A DNA stretch of 37,657 nt, from positions 1 to 37,657 of the forward strand of contig CALKWS010000441.1 of assembly GCA_938004115.1 (NCBI GenBank), read 5' to 3'. A model generated the notes under the pieces. That model did not search any database. It was given only the letters and a program-made list of their open reading frames with translations, and was not told where the DNA came from. The position numbers were made by a program, and so were the translations under genes. The stretch comes from an uncultured Ruaniaceae bacterium (GTDB lineage: Bacteria; Actinomycetota; Actinomycetes; Actinomycetales; Beutenbergiaceae). Every line of letters starts with the position of its first letter. The first letter of the stretch is position 1. Below are positions 23,014 to 30,521 of this stretch, one piece after another.

Positions 23014-25476
23014 GTGCCGAGCGAGCACCGCGGAGCATCCCAGGGGCAACCCCGGGGGCCGCAGCGCCGTAGCGTGCGGGGCCAGGGAGGCACCCGCCCG
23101 CAGGCGGCCTCCTCCGCCGGCGGGTCCCGATCCGCCACGGGGGGATCGCGACCGGCGTGGAAGTCCACCTCGGCGGCCGCCCGGAGCCGTGGTGGTGGCG
23201 ATGGCACCCGCCGCCCGGGTAGGCGCCGGTTCTGGAACTACCCCCGTCGCGGCAAGGGCCCGGTGATGCGCTGGCTGCCCGGCTGGCGGTTCGTCGTCGG
23301 CGGGTTCCTCACCGTGTTCGCGCTGGGCGCGGGGATCCTCATCGCGGCATACCTCACCCTGGATGTGCCCGAACCCGAGGAGTTCGCCATGGCCGAGGGG
23401 TCCGCGGTGTACTTCGAGGACGGTGAGACGCTGATGGGCGCCTTCGCGGAGGTGGACCGGCAGATCGTCGACACCGATACCCTGCCCGAGCACGTGGGCC
23501 AAGCGGTGGTCGCCTCGGAGGACCGGCGGTTCTACTCCAATCCCGGGGTGGACGTGATGGCGATCCTGCGGGCCCTGTGGAACAACCTGCAGGGCAACCC
23601 CACCCAGGGCGGTTCCACCATCACCCAGCAGTACGTCGAGCGGTACTACCTGGGCCAGACCACCAGTTACGTGGGTAAGTTCCGCGAGGCGATCCTGGCG
23701 TTGAAGATCGAACGCCAGCAGTCCAAGGACGAGATCCTGGGCAACTACCTCAACACCATCTACTTCGGGCGCGGTGCCTACGGGATCGAGCGGGCCGCGC
23801 AGGAGTATTTCGACAAACCCGCCGAGGAACTCACCCTGGAGGAGTCGGCCGTGCTGGCCGGCATCATCCCGGCGCCCTCCCGATGGGACCCTGCGGTAGA
23901 CCCCGAGCAGGCCGAGCAACGCTTCGAGCGCACCCTGGCCTACATGGTCGAATCGGGGTTCATCACCCAGGCGGAGGCCGGCGCCGCGGAGTTCCCCGAG
24001 GTGGCCGAGCACAACCGCACCAATGCGATGGCCGGCCCGAACGGGTACCTGCTGGAGATGGTGCGCACCGAGCTGATCGAGGCCGGGTTCAGCGAGCACG
24101 AGATCGACGGCGGCGGCCTGCAGATCACCACCACCATCGACGAGCGGCTCCAGGAAGCGGCCGTCGAGGCGGCGCAGAACCTGCCCGACGACGCCCCGGA
24201 CGGGCTGCGGGTGGGCCTGAGCTCGGTGGACAACGAGACCGGGGCGATCCTGGCGCTCTACGGCGGGGCGGACTACCTGGAGGTGCAGCGCAACGCTGCG
24301 ACCCAGGACACCGCCCAGGGCGGGTCGACGTTCAAGGTCTTCACCCTGCTGGCCGCCCTCGAGAACGACATCCCCCTGGAGCAGCGCTACCCCAGTTACT
24401 CCCCGATGCAGATCGAGGGGTACGACGCCCCGGTGCGCAACTTCGACTCCCCCCGCAACCGCGGCAACATCGACATGGTGCACGCCACCTATGACTCGGT
24501 GAACACCTACTACGTGCAACTCAACGCAGAGGTGGGCCCGGAGCGGACCGTGGACATGGCGCACCGGTTGGGTCTGCCGGAGGACACCGCCGGCCTGGAA
24601 CCGGTGCTGTCCAACGTGCTGGGCAGCGCCTCCCCGCACAACATCGACATGGCCCGGGCCTTCTCGACGATCGCCGCCGGCGGGGAACGGCACGCCAACT
24701 TCATCGTGGCGCAGGCCACCGGCCCGCAGGGCAACGTGCTGTACACCGGTGAACAGCCCGGGGAGAACGTGGTGGACTCCCAGGTCACCGCCGATGCCAC
24801 GTACGCGATGAGCCAGGTGGTTCAGCGCGGCACCGCGATCCGGGCCAGCGAACTGGGCCGTCCCGCCGCCGGTAAGACCGGTAGTTCGAACGACTACAGA
24901 TCGGCATGGTTCGTCGGGTTCGTCCCGCAGATCACCACGGCGGTGTCGATGTACGAGGTGGGCGAGGACGGCGAGGAGATGTCGATGGGCGGCTGGGGCG
25001 GCCTGAACGTCATCTCCGGCGGTTCCTTCCCCACCCAGATCTGGACCGAGTACATGACCGAGGCGGTCGCCGACCTGCCGGTCGAGCAGTTCCCCGAACG
25101 CTCCCGGCCCGCCGCGCCCAGCCCGCCCCCGGCCCCCGAGCCTACCGAGGAGCCCACCGAGGAGGAGACCGAGGAGCCCACGGAGGAACCCACCGAGGAG
25201 GAAACCGAGGAGCCCACGGAGGAACCGACCGAGGAGGAGACACCGGAGCCGGAACCCACCGAGGAGCCGACGGAGGAACCCGAACCCGAACCCACCGGAC
25301 CGCCGGACGACGGCGAGGGGCCCGGTGACGGCGAGGGCGGCGGTAATGAGGGCGGCGAAGGCGGCGGCGAAGGCAACCCCGGTAACAACCAGGGCTCCAG
25401 CGGGCAGAACGGCCGGGGCGGCCCTGGTGACGCCGTCATCCGGGGCTGGCCGCTGTGGACCCGCGAAGGGCGCTGA
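23014..25476 (+). CDS. Class A penicillin-binding protein (PonA-like bifunctional murein synthase)
   Basis: Membrane-anchored glycosyltransferase/transpeptidase of 820 residues. A basic, low-complexity cytoplasmic N terminus (about 90 residues) precedes one transmembrane helix (about 92-113). The GT51 domain includes the catalytic glutamate E169 in VVASEDRRFYSN and GGSTITQQYV. The transpeptidase has S438-TFK (SxxK), S495-VN and K621-TG. The C terminus has an acidic E/T/P tail made of 36-nt repeats, then a G/N-rich end; no PASTA domain is seen. GTG 23014 has GGAGGAG (23001-23007) 6 nt upstream; the GTGs at 22981 and 22999 do not. It lies upstream of rpsF, as ponA1 does in mycobacteria. Confidence 0.95.
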   Translation: MPSEHRGASQGQPRGPQRRSVRGQGGTRPQAASSAGGSRSATGGSRPAWKSTSAAARSRGGGDGTRRPGRRRFWNYPRRGKGPVMRWLPGWRFVVGGFLTVFALGAGILIAAYLTLDVPEPEEFAMAEGSAVYFEDGETLMGAFAEVDRQIVDTDTLPEHVGQAVVASEDRRFYSNPGVDVMAILRALWNNLQGNPTQGGSTITQQYVERYYLGQTTSYVGKFREAILALKIERQQSKDEILGNYLNTIYFGRGAYGIERAAQEYFDKPAEELTLEESAVLAGIIPAPSRWDPAVDPEQAEQRFERTLAYMVESGFITQAEAGAAEFPEVAEHNRTNAMAGPNGYLLEMVRTELIEAGFSEHEIDGGGLQITTTIDERLQEAAVEAAQNLPDDAPDGLRVGLSSVDNETGAILALYGGADYLEVQRNAATQDTAQGGSTFKVFTLLAALENDIPLEQRYPSYSPMQIEGYDAPVRNFDSPRNRGNIDMVHATYDSVNTYYVQLNAEVGPERTVDMAHRLGLPEDTAGLEPVLSNVLGSASPHNIDMARAFSTIAAGGERHANFIVAQATGPQGNVLYTGEQPGENVVDSQVTADATYAMSQVVQRGTAIRASELGRPAAGKTGSSNDYRSAWFVGFVPQITTAVSMYEVGEDGEEMSMGGWGGLNVISGGSFPTQIWTEYMTEAVADLPVEQFPERSRPAAPSPPPAPEPTEEPTEEETEEPTEEPTEEETEEPTEEPTEEETPEPEPTEEPTEEPEPEPTGPPDDGEGPGDGEGGGNEGGEGGGEGNPGNNQGSSGQNGRGGPGDAVIRGWPLWTREGR
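25171..25242 (+). repeat. Two tandem 36-nt units in the PBP tail
   Basis: Two nearly identical 36-nt units (25171-25206 and 25207-25242) each encode EEPTEEPTEEET; partial copies flank them. The result is a charged E/T/P tail outside the membrane, prone to length change by slippage. Confidence 0.85.
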
Positions 25477-25486
25477 CGTCGACGCG

Positions 25487-25502
25487 GCGCTGAGGTCAGC
25501 GC
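25487..25502 (+). terminator. Inverted repeat after the PBP gene
   Basis: GCGCTGA-GG-TCAGCGC is perfectly symmetric (6-bp stem, AGGT loop as RNA) and begins 11 bp after the PBP stop codon. There is no T run, so it may only slow or protect the transcript end. Confidence 0.4.
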
Positions 25503-25507
25503 GGCTC

Positions 25508-25538
25508 TGGCTCCCACGGGGTTTTGGCTCCCACGGGG
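25508..25538 (+). repeat. 14-bp direct repeat TGGCTCCCACGGGG
   Basis: Two exact copies (25508-25521 and 25525-25538) separated by TTT, in the gap between the PBP gene and rpsF. The function is unknown; it could be a local duplication. Confidence 0.7.
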
Positions 25539-25640
25539 CAGTTCGGCCCGTCCGGGCGGGGGACCGCGGGCACGGGAGGTGCCCGAAGTACCCCGGCAGC
25601 GGGTGAGCAAAGCCACCTGCCGGCGACCGTCGTCGTCGGG

Positions 25641-25646
25641 TATCGT
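25641..25646 (+). promoter_or_regulatory. Candidate -10 element for rpsF operon
   Basis: TATCGT fits a TANNNT -10 box about 100 bp before rpsF. A -35 at 17-bp spacing (TGCCGG, 25618-25623) is poor. It would give a leader long enough to contain the hairpins at 25695-25737. Confidence 0.35.
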
Positions 25647-25694
25647 GAGCGACGCCCTGGCGGGTCGATCCCGCGCGGGCACCAAACGCAGCAC

Positions 25695-25737
25695 CCTCCT
25701 GTCACGGAAGGACCGTGACCGCATAGTCCAGAGGAGG
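25695..25737 (+). promoter_or_regulatory. rpsF leader: hairpin plus anti-Shine-Dalgarno (S6/S18-type control?)
   Basis: GTCACGG (25701-25707) pairs perfectly with CCGTGAC (25713-25719) around AAGGA. Immediately before it, CCTCCT (25695-25700) is complementary to the rpsF ribosome binding site AGGAGG (25732-25737), so a larger fold would close over the hairpin and hide the site. Leaders of rpsF in many bacteria bind the S6:S18 complex through a CCG-containing hairpin; the position and the CCG sequences here fit such autoregulation, but the match to the published motif is not verified. Confidence 0.5.
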
Positions 25738-25748
25738 TGGGTTCAAGC

Positions 25749-26039
25749 ATGCGTCAGTACGAAATGATGGTGATTCTCGACCCGGAGGTCGATGAGCGCA
25801 CCGTCGCTCCGTCCCTGGAGAAGTTCCTCAACGTCATCACCAGCGGCGGCGGAACCATCGAGAAGGTCGACGTGTGGGGCCGGCGCCGGCTCGCGTACGA
25901 GATCGAACGTCGCTCCGAAGGCATCTACGCCGTGATCGACATGGTCGCCACTCCCGAGCTCGCCCAGGAGCTCGACCGACAGCTCGGGCTGAACGAGTCC
26001 GTGCTGCGCACCAAGCTCATCCGCTCCGACGCGCGCTGA
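25749..26039 (+). CDS. rpsF: 30S ribosomal protein S6
   Basis: Primary binder with S18 on the 16S rRNA platform. 96 residues, starting MRQYEMMVILDPEVDER and ending RTKLIRSD, all typical; the GRRRLAYEI segment is conserved. ATG 25749 follows AGGAGG (25732-25737) at 11 nt, somewhat long, which suits a structured leader. It heads rpsF-ssb-rpsR-rplI, with 30 bp before ssb. Confidence 0.98.
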   Translation: MRQYEMMVILDPEVDERTVAPSLEKFLNVITSGGGTIEKVDVWGRRRLAYEIERRSEGIYAVIDMVATPELAQELDRQLGLNESVLRTKLIRSDAR

Positions 26040-26069
26040 CGAGCGCCGTAACTCCCCTAAGGAGAGTCC

Positions 26070-26555
26070 ATGGCTGGAGAAACCGTCATCACGGTGGTCG
26101 GCAACTTGACCGCTGACCCGGAACTGCGATTCACCCCCTCGGGGGCGGCCGTCGCGAACTTCACCATCGCATCCACCCCCCGCCAGTTCGACCGGCAGGC
26201 CCAGGAGTGGAAGGACGGCGAAACGCTGTTCATGCGCTGCTCGATCTGGCGTGAGGCCGCGGAGAACGTGGCCGAGTCCCTCACCAAGGGGATGCGCGTG
26301 ATCGCCCAGGGCCGCCTGGTGCAGCGTTCGTTCGAAACCCGGGAGGGGGAGAAGCGCACCGTGGTGGAGATGCAGGTCGACGAGGTTGGCCCCTCCATGC
26401 GGTACGCCACCGCGAAGGTCACCCGCACCCAGCGGGGTGGCGGAGGCGGATTCGGCGGTGGTGGCGGTTACAGCCAGCAGGGCGCCGGCCAATCCCAGCC
26501 GGAGGATCCCTGGGCCTCGGGTGGTTCCACCTTCGGTGACGAGCCCCCGTTCTGA
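26070..26555 (+). CDS. ssb: Single-stranded DNA-binding protein
   Basis: Binds ssDNA during replication and repair. The 161-residue protein has the OB fold in the first 110 residues (VITVVGNLTADPELRFTPSG, TLFMRCSIWREAAENVAESL), a G/Q-rich linker and an acidic tip ending FGDEPPF, the partner-binding end. ATG 26070 has AAGGAGA upstream. It lies between the S6 and S18 genes, the standard actinobacterial order. Confidence 0.98.
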   Translation: MAGETVITVVGNLTADPELRFTPSGAAVANFTIASTPRQFDRQAQEWKDGETLFMRCSIWREAAENVAESLTKGMRVIAQGRLVQRSFETREGEKRTVVEMQVDEVGPSMRYATAKVTRTQRGGGGGFGGGGGYSQQGAGQSQPEDPWASGGSTFGDEPPF

Positions 26556-26618
26556 TCACACATTCATTCAAACTGCGCCGGGTAGGTACCCGGCGGACGT
26601 ACCTCAAGGAGTATTCCT

Positions 26619-26867
26619 ATGGCTAAGCAGCCGCCCCGCACCAAGCCGGTGGTGAAGAAGAAGCCGAACCCGTTGCGCGCCGCGAAGCTGGAGAACGGCA
26701 TCGACTACAAGGACACCGCGCTGCTGCGTAAGTTCATCTCCGACCGCGGCAAGATCCGGGCCCGTCGGGTCACCGGCGTCACCGTGCAGGAACAGCGCCA
26801 GATCGCCAAGGCCGTCAAGAACGCTCGGGAGATGGCCCTGCTGCCCTACTCGAGCTCGGCTCGCTGA
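26619..26867 (+). CDS. rpsR: 30S ribosomal protein S18, cysteine-free form
   Basis: Partner of S6 on the small subunit (82 residues). IDYKDTALLRKFISDRGKI and RRVTG are diagnostic. The N-terminal region, where zinc-binding S18 has cysteines (for example CVFC in mycobacterial RpsR1), reads KKPNPLRAAKLENG with no cysteine anywhere, so this is a C-minus form that does not need zinc. AAGGAG precedes the ATG. It follows ssb by 63 bp. Confidence 0.97.
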   Translation: MAKQPPRTKPVVKKKPNPLRAAKLENGIDYKDTALLRKFISDRGKIRARRVTGVTVQEQRQIAKAVKNAREMALLPYSSSAR

Positions 26868-26882
26868 GGTTAGGAGAGCACC

Positions 26883-27338
26883 ATGGCGACCAAACTGATC
26901 CTCACCCACGAGGTGAGCGGACTGGGCGAACCCGGTGACGTGATCGAGGTCAAGGACGGTTACGCCCGCAACTACCTGCTCCCCCGCGGCCTGGCCACCG
27001 CCTGGACCAAGGGCGCCGAGCGGCAGGTCGAGCAGATCCGCGAGGCCCGCCGCAAGCGGGAGATCGCGACCGTCGAGGAAGCCCGTGCGGCCCGGGACAC
27101 CCTGCAGGCCAAGCCAGTGGTGGTGACCGTCAACGCCGGCCCCGGCGGCCGGCTGTTCGGTGCCGTGACCACCGCGGACATCGCCGAGGCGGTGCAGGCC
27201 GCCGGTGGCCCGAGCCTGGACCGGCGCAAGGTGGAGATCGACCGGCCGATCAAGTCCCTGGGCGACCACACCGTGCGGGTCCGCCTGCACCCGGAGGTCT
27301 CGGCGACCCTGGAACTGCAGGTCGTGCCCGCGTCCTGA
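26883..27338 (+). CDS. rplI: 50S ribosomal protein L9
   Basis: Two-domain protein of the large subunit that limits frameshifting (151 residues). The N-terminal domain has the rplI signature GLGEPGDVIEVKDGYARNYLLPRG with the basic helix after it; the C-terminal domain ends TLELQVVPA. AGGAGAG precedes ATG 26883. Last gene of rpsF-ssb-rpsR-rplI, 15 bp after rpsR, followed by two strong GC hairpins. Confidence 0.98.
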   Translation: MATKLILTHEVSGLGEPGDVIEVKDGYARNYLLPRGLATAWTKGAERQVEQIREARRKREIATVEEARAARDTLQAKPVVVTVNAGPGGRLFGAVTTADIAEAVQAAGGPSLDRRKVEIDRPIKSLGDHTVRVRLHPEVSATLELQVVPAS

Positions 27339-27344
27339 CCGCTG

Positions 27345-27370
27345 GCCGGCCCGCCGATGGCAGGGCCGGC
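27345..27370 (+). terminator. GC hairpin 1 after rplI
   Basis: GCCGGCCC (27345-27352) pairs with GGGCCGGC (27363-27370) over a 10-nt loop, 6 bp after the rplI stop. It lacks a T tract, like many high-GC terminators. Confidence 0.55.
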
Positions 27371-27387
27371 GCAGCACGGTTCATCGG

Positions 27388-27419
27388 CCGGCCCGGTGCC
27401 CTCGTGGGTGCCGGGCCGG
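27388..27419 (+). terminator. GC hairpin 2 after rplI
   Basis: CCGGCCCGG (27388-27396) pairs with CCGGGCCGG (27411-27419) around 14 nt. Second strong stem after the ribosomal operon; the tandem layout supports transcription ending here. Confidence 0.5.
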
Positions 27420-27541
27420 TGGCGCGCCAGGCCCCGGTCAGTGGATACCGTGCCGGGCAGTTCTGCCCATGGCCGGACCAGGGCCGACCCGGCACAGTGA
27501 GTTCGTTGGGGAGCGGTCGAATCCGCCCGTGAGAGGAAGTA

Positions 27542-27838
27542 ATGCGCACCAGAGTCGCGATGGTCGGTCTGGCCGGGCTGCTGTTGGCCGGATGCTCCAG
27601 CAATGCGGTCGAGCAGATCGAGGTGGAGGAGCAGACCGCCTACAGCCTGACGCAACTGTTCGGGCAGACACCCGAGGTGCTCTGCCCCGCCGACCTGGAG
27701 GCCGAGGTCGGCACCGAGATGATCTGCGCGGTCTACCCGGTCGACGAGGACGCCGAGTACGAGGCGTACCTGACCGTCACCGCCGTGGAAGGCGACATCG
27801 CGCACTTCGACATCGAACTGAGCGACCCGCTCGACTAG
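27542..27838 (+). CDS. Small lipoprotein, DUF4333-like
   Basis: 98-residue exported lipoprotein. Signal peptide MRTRVAMVGLAGLLLAGC with the lipobox cysteine C18, so it is probably lipid-anchored. The mature part has a pair of cysteines (VLCPADLEAEVGTEMICAVYP) that resembles the DUF4333 family and may form a disulfide. Function unknown. AGAGGAAG precedes ATG 27542. It is a single gene between the rplI terminators and the convergent NUDIX gene. Confidence 0.8.
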   Translation: MRTRVAMVGLAGLLLAGCSSNAVEQIEVEEQTAYSLTQLFGQTPEVLCPADLEAEVGTEMICAVYPVDEDAEYEAYLTVTAVEGDIAHFDIELSDPLD

Positions 27839-27949
27839 CAGTCCTCCCCGCGAGTACGGCGAACCGCGCTACAGACCGCCGAGGCTTCGACCGAGCGGCC
27901 CGCACGGGCCGGGCACCGACACCGGAAGGCCAGCTGAGGACCGGACGAA

Positions 27950-28681
27950 CTAGGTCGGCTCCGTGAGGAGTTGTTCCACCGTGGCGGCCGCGGCGAGGTC
28001 CTGCAGGCAGGCGCGCGTGGGATACATGAGGCGTACCTGCCCGTGTTGGGCCGCGCGCAGCGCCCCGGCGGCCGACCACCAGCGCGATTCGGCCGATTCG
28101 CCGCCCACATGCTCCGGGCGTTGGTGCTCCGGGCAGCGGGCGAGGAAGAAGCGCGTGTCATATCGCCTCGGGTACGTCGCCGGGGTCACCCAGTGCGCCC
28201 ACGGCCGAAGCAGGTCCGAGCGCAGCACCATCCCGCGGGCGGTGAGGAGTTCGGCGAGTGTGTGCTCGCCGGTGAGGAGCCGTTCCCGGTCCGCCGCCCT
28301 GCTGCCGTCCGCCGGGGCGCGCTGCGCCCGGCCCGGGGCGCCCTGCGCCGGGCTGGCCAGCAGCACCCCGCACTCCTCGAAGGTCTCTCGCACCGCCGCA
28401 CTCACGTGCGCACGGGCCCGGGTCTCCGAGAGGTCGAGCGAGTGGGCCCACTGCGCGGGCTCCGGCCCGGCCCAGGGCATCGAGGGGTCGGAGTCCTGGG
28501 GGTCCACGGCCCCGCCGGGGAAGACCAGCGCGCCGGGGGCGAACGCCATCGTGGTCTGCCGGCGCAACATGAACACCTCCACACCGGCAGGCCCGTCCCG
28601 CAGCAGCATGACGGTGGAGGCGGGCCGCGCCGGTACGGCAGCCCCGGAGGGGTCGTGGGTTCGGACCCGGGTGCCGGTCAT
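27950..28681 (-). CDS. NUDIX hydrolase (NUDT19-like)
   Basis: Nudix family protein of 243 residues, of the type in which the Nudix box is split by an insert. FPGGAVDPQDSD begins it and AAVRETFEECGVLLA (REx2EExG) completes it about 35 residues later, as in NUDT19/RP2p-like CoA or CoA-ester hydrolases. The exact substrate is unknown. RPASTVMLLRDG and EVFMLRRQTTMAFAPGALVFP are typical of the subgroup. ATG 28681 has TATGGT (28695-28690) 8 nt upstream and only a weak ribosome site. It follows the MATE gene by 78 bp on the same strand. Confidence 0.88.
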   Translation of the reverse strand: MTGTRVRTHDPSGAAVPARPASTVMLLRDGPAGVEVFMLRRQTTMAFAPGALVFPGGAVDPQDSDPSMPWAGPEPAQWAHSLDLSETRARAHVSAAVRETFEECGVLLASPAQGAPGRAQRAPADGSRAADRERLLTGEHTLAELLTARGMVLRSDLLRPWAHWVTPATYPRRYDTRFFLARCPEHQRPEHVGGESAESRWWSAAGALRAAQHGQVRLMYPTRACLQDLAAAATVEQLLTEPT

Positions 28682-28759
28682 CGCCTGACACCATAGGCGT
28701 CGGAGCGGCCGAGCACCCGGGACGTTCGCAGGTGGGCAGCGATGCTGCCCCCGCGCCGG

Positions 28760-30109
28760 TCAGTCGGCACCGAGCACCATCCACCGGGTGCCCCGTGCCC
28801 GCACCCCGGTGGTGATGGCGCGGGCGAGCATGAAGCCGCCGGCGAAGCTGATCCACAGCCAGATCAGCCCGGGAACCCCTGGTGGGGCCCATGCCCACAC
28901 CAGGGCCACCAACGGTAGGTAGGCCACCAGTGTGATCACCCCGGCCCAGGCCAGGAACCTGCCGTCACCCGCGCCGATGAGCACGCCGTCGAGCACGAAC
29001 ACCCAGCCGGCGATCGGCATCAGCACCCCGATCACCACCAGGCCCCAGGCCGCGGCCCGTTGCACCCCTGGGTCGGCCGTGAAGAGCGGCGTGATCAACC
29101 ACCCGGTGACGGCGAACACCGCCCCCAGCGCCGCCCCGGCGCCGGTGCCCCACAAGAGGCTGCGCCGGGTGATGCGCCGCACGGCGTCCACGTCGCTGCG
29201 GCCCAGGCCGTGGCCGATGAGTGCCTGGGCCGCGATCGCCAGCGCGTCCAGGGCGAACGCGGCCAGCCCCCACATGGCGTTCACGATCTGGTGCGCCGCC
29301 AGCGTCACCGCACCCAGGTGGGTTGCGGTGAACACGGTCACCAGGACCGCGATGCGCAACGTGCCGGTACGGATGAGCAGCGGCAGCCCGGCGCGGGCGT
29401 TGGCCCAGATACCCCCGATCCGGGGCCGCATCGATACCCCGTGCGTGCGGGCGCCGCGCACCACCACCACGACCAGCACGGCCCCCATCCCGATCTGGGT
29501 GACCGAGGTGGCCAGACCCGACCCGGCGATACCCAGTCCCACCGGGTGTACCAGGACGATGGAACCGATGGTGTTCACGATCGCCCCGCCCACGGCCACG
29601 GCGAACGGGGTGCGGGTGTCCTGCAGGCCGCGCAGCGCCCCGGTGGCCGCGAGCACCACCAGCATGCCCGGGATGCCCGGCAGGGAATAGCGCAGGTAAT
29701 CGATCGCGTGCGGGGCCACGGGCGCCGGAGCACCCATGAGGTCCACCACCCACGGGGCGGTGAGGATCCCGATCGTCATGGTGGCCAGCCCCAGCCCCGC
29801 GGCCAGCCAGATCCCGTCCATCCCCATCGTCAGGGCCCGGCGGGTGTTGCCCGCGCCCAGTTGGCGGGCCACGGCAGCCGTGGTGGCGTAGGCCAGGAAC
29901 ACGAACACCGACACCAGGGTCACCAGCAGCGTGGAGGCCAGGGTCAGGCCCGCGAGCTCATTCACCCCCAGGCGCCCGACGACGGCGGAGTCGATCAGCA
30001 CGAACAGCGGCTCGGCCACCAAGGCGCCCAGGGCGGGCCACGCGAGGGAGAAGATGCGTCGATCCAGTGCCCGCCCACTCTCGGCGTGTTGGCCCGGCGT
30101 GTCGTCCAC
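28760..30109 (-). CDS. MATE family efflux transporter (DinF-like)
   Basis: Multidrug and toxin extrusion protein of 449 residues with about 12 hydrophobic helices. IDSAVVGRLGVNELAGLTLA, GALRGLQDTRTP and AAHQIVNAMWGLAAFALDAL are typical of the DinF branch. Substrate not predictable. I chose GTG 30109, preceded by GGAGGA; an in-frame GTG at 30133 lies before that site, next to a DnaA box. It is divergent from dnaB across about 400 bp. Confidence 0.9.
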   Translation of the reverse strand: MDDTPGQHAESGRALDRRIFSLAWPALGALVAEPLFVLIDSAVVGRLGVNELAGLTLASTLLVTLVSVFVFLAYATTAAVARQLGAGNTRRALTMGMDGIWLAAGLGLATMTIGILTAPWVVDLMGAPAPVAPHAIDYLRYSLPGIPGMLVVLAATGALRGLQDTRTPFAVAVGGAIVNTIGSIVLVHPVGLGIAGSGLATSVTQIGMGAVLVVVVVRGARTHGVSMRPRIGGIWANARAGLPLLIRTGTLRIAVLVTVFTATHLGAVTLAAHQIVNAMWGLAAFALDALAIAAQALIGHGLGRSDVDAVRRITRRSLLWGTGAGAALGAVFAVTGWLITPLFTADPGVQRAAAWGLVVIGVLMPIAGWVFVLDGVLIGAGDGRFLAWAGVITLVAYLPLVALVWAWAPPGVPGLIWLWISFAGGFMLARAITTGVRARGTRWMVLGAD

Positions 30110-30517
30110 CGATCCTCCGACTTCTTTCCGCACGTCTTATCCACAGCGAGTTTCCGGTGCCAACACTGACCTTTGAGGCGTTATCCACATCTGTGTCCCC
30201 GGCCTGTGCACAACGACCCTCGGCGCGTTCCACACAGTGTCCACAGCCTAAGCGGTGTCCATACACAGGTGGCGCCAAGGGGAGTTTGGCGGGCCGGGGG
30301 CGAGCGTCTAACCTCCACGCAGGAGTAGTTCGGCGGTGGGCGTATTCCCGGGTCGCCATCGACGACGAGCAGCCCCGGGTGTGCGCGTGCGCCGCCGGAG
30401 TGTGCTGCCGGAGTACGCGCCGGCGGTGTCAGAGGGCAGCGGTATGAGTATGGGTAGCGGTTATTCGACAGCAAGGACGGCGATGCGAGCAGGTGGAGCG
30501 CAGCAGGGGGTGGCCGG
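30110..30517. other. MATE-dnaB intergenic region
   Basis: A 408-bp spacer without a full-length gene. It holds two perfect and two near-perfect DnaA boxes (30137-30245), a TANNNT-type -10 candidate TAACCT (30309-30314) for dnaB, and a short possible leader ORF (30444-30521) that runs into the dnaB start. Confidence 0.8.
30137..30245. promoter_or_regulatory. Cluster of DnaA boxes upstream of dnaB
   Basis: TTATCCACA occurs exactly at 30137-30145 and 30181-30189. TGTGCACAA (30205-30213) is the reverse of TTGTGCACA, one mismatch from the actinobacterial box TTGTCCACA. GTGTCCACA (30237-30245) is also one mismatch away. Four boxes in about 110 bp between divergent promoters suggest DnaA binding here. 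Confidence 0.7.
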
Positions 30518-30521
30518 ATGA
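30444..30521 (+). CDS. Possible 25-residue leader peptide overlapping dnaB start
   Basis: ATG 30444, with GAGGG (30432-30436) 7 nt upstream, opens a 25-codon frame whose stop overlaps the dnaB ATG as ATGA (30518-30521). The peptide is G/A-rich with no known domain. It may couple translation into dnaB rather than make a functional product. It could also be chance in a GC-rich leader. Confidence 0.3.
   Translation: MSMGSGYSTARTAMRAGGAQQGVAG

Noticed and set aside
22681..24693. 670-codon minus-strand frame opposite the PBP gene
   Set aside because: Antisense to a clear class A PBP with all catalytic motifs; composition is that of a shadow frame.
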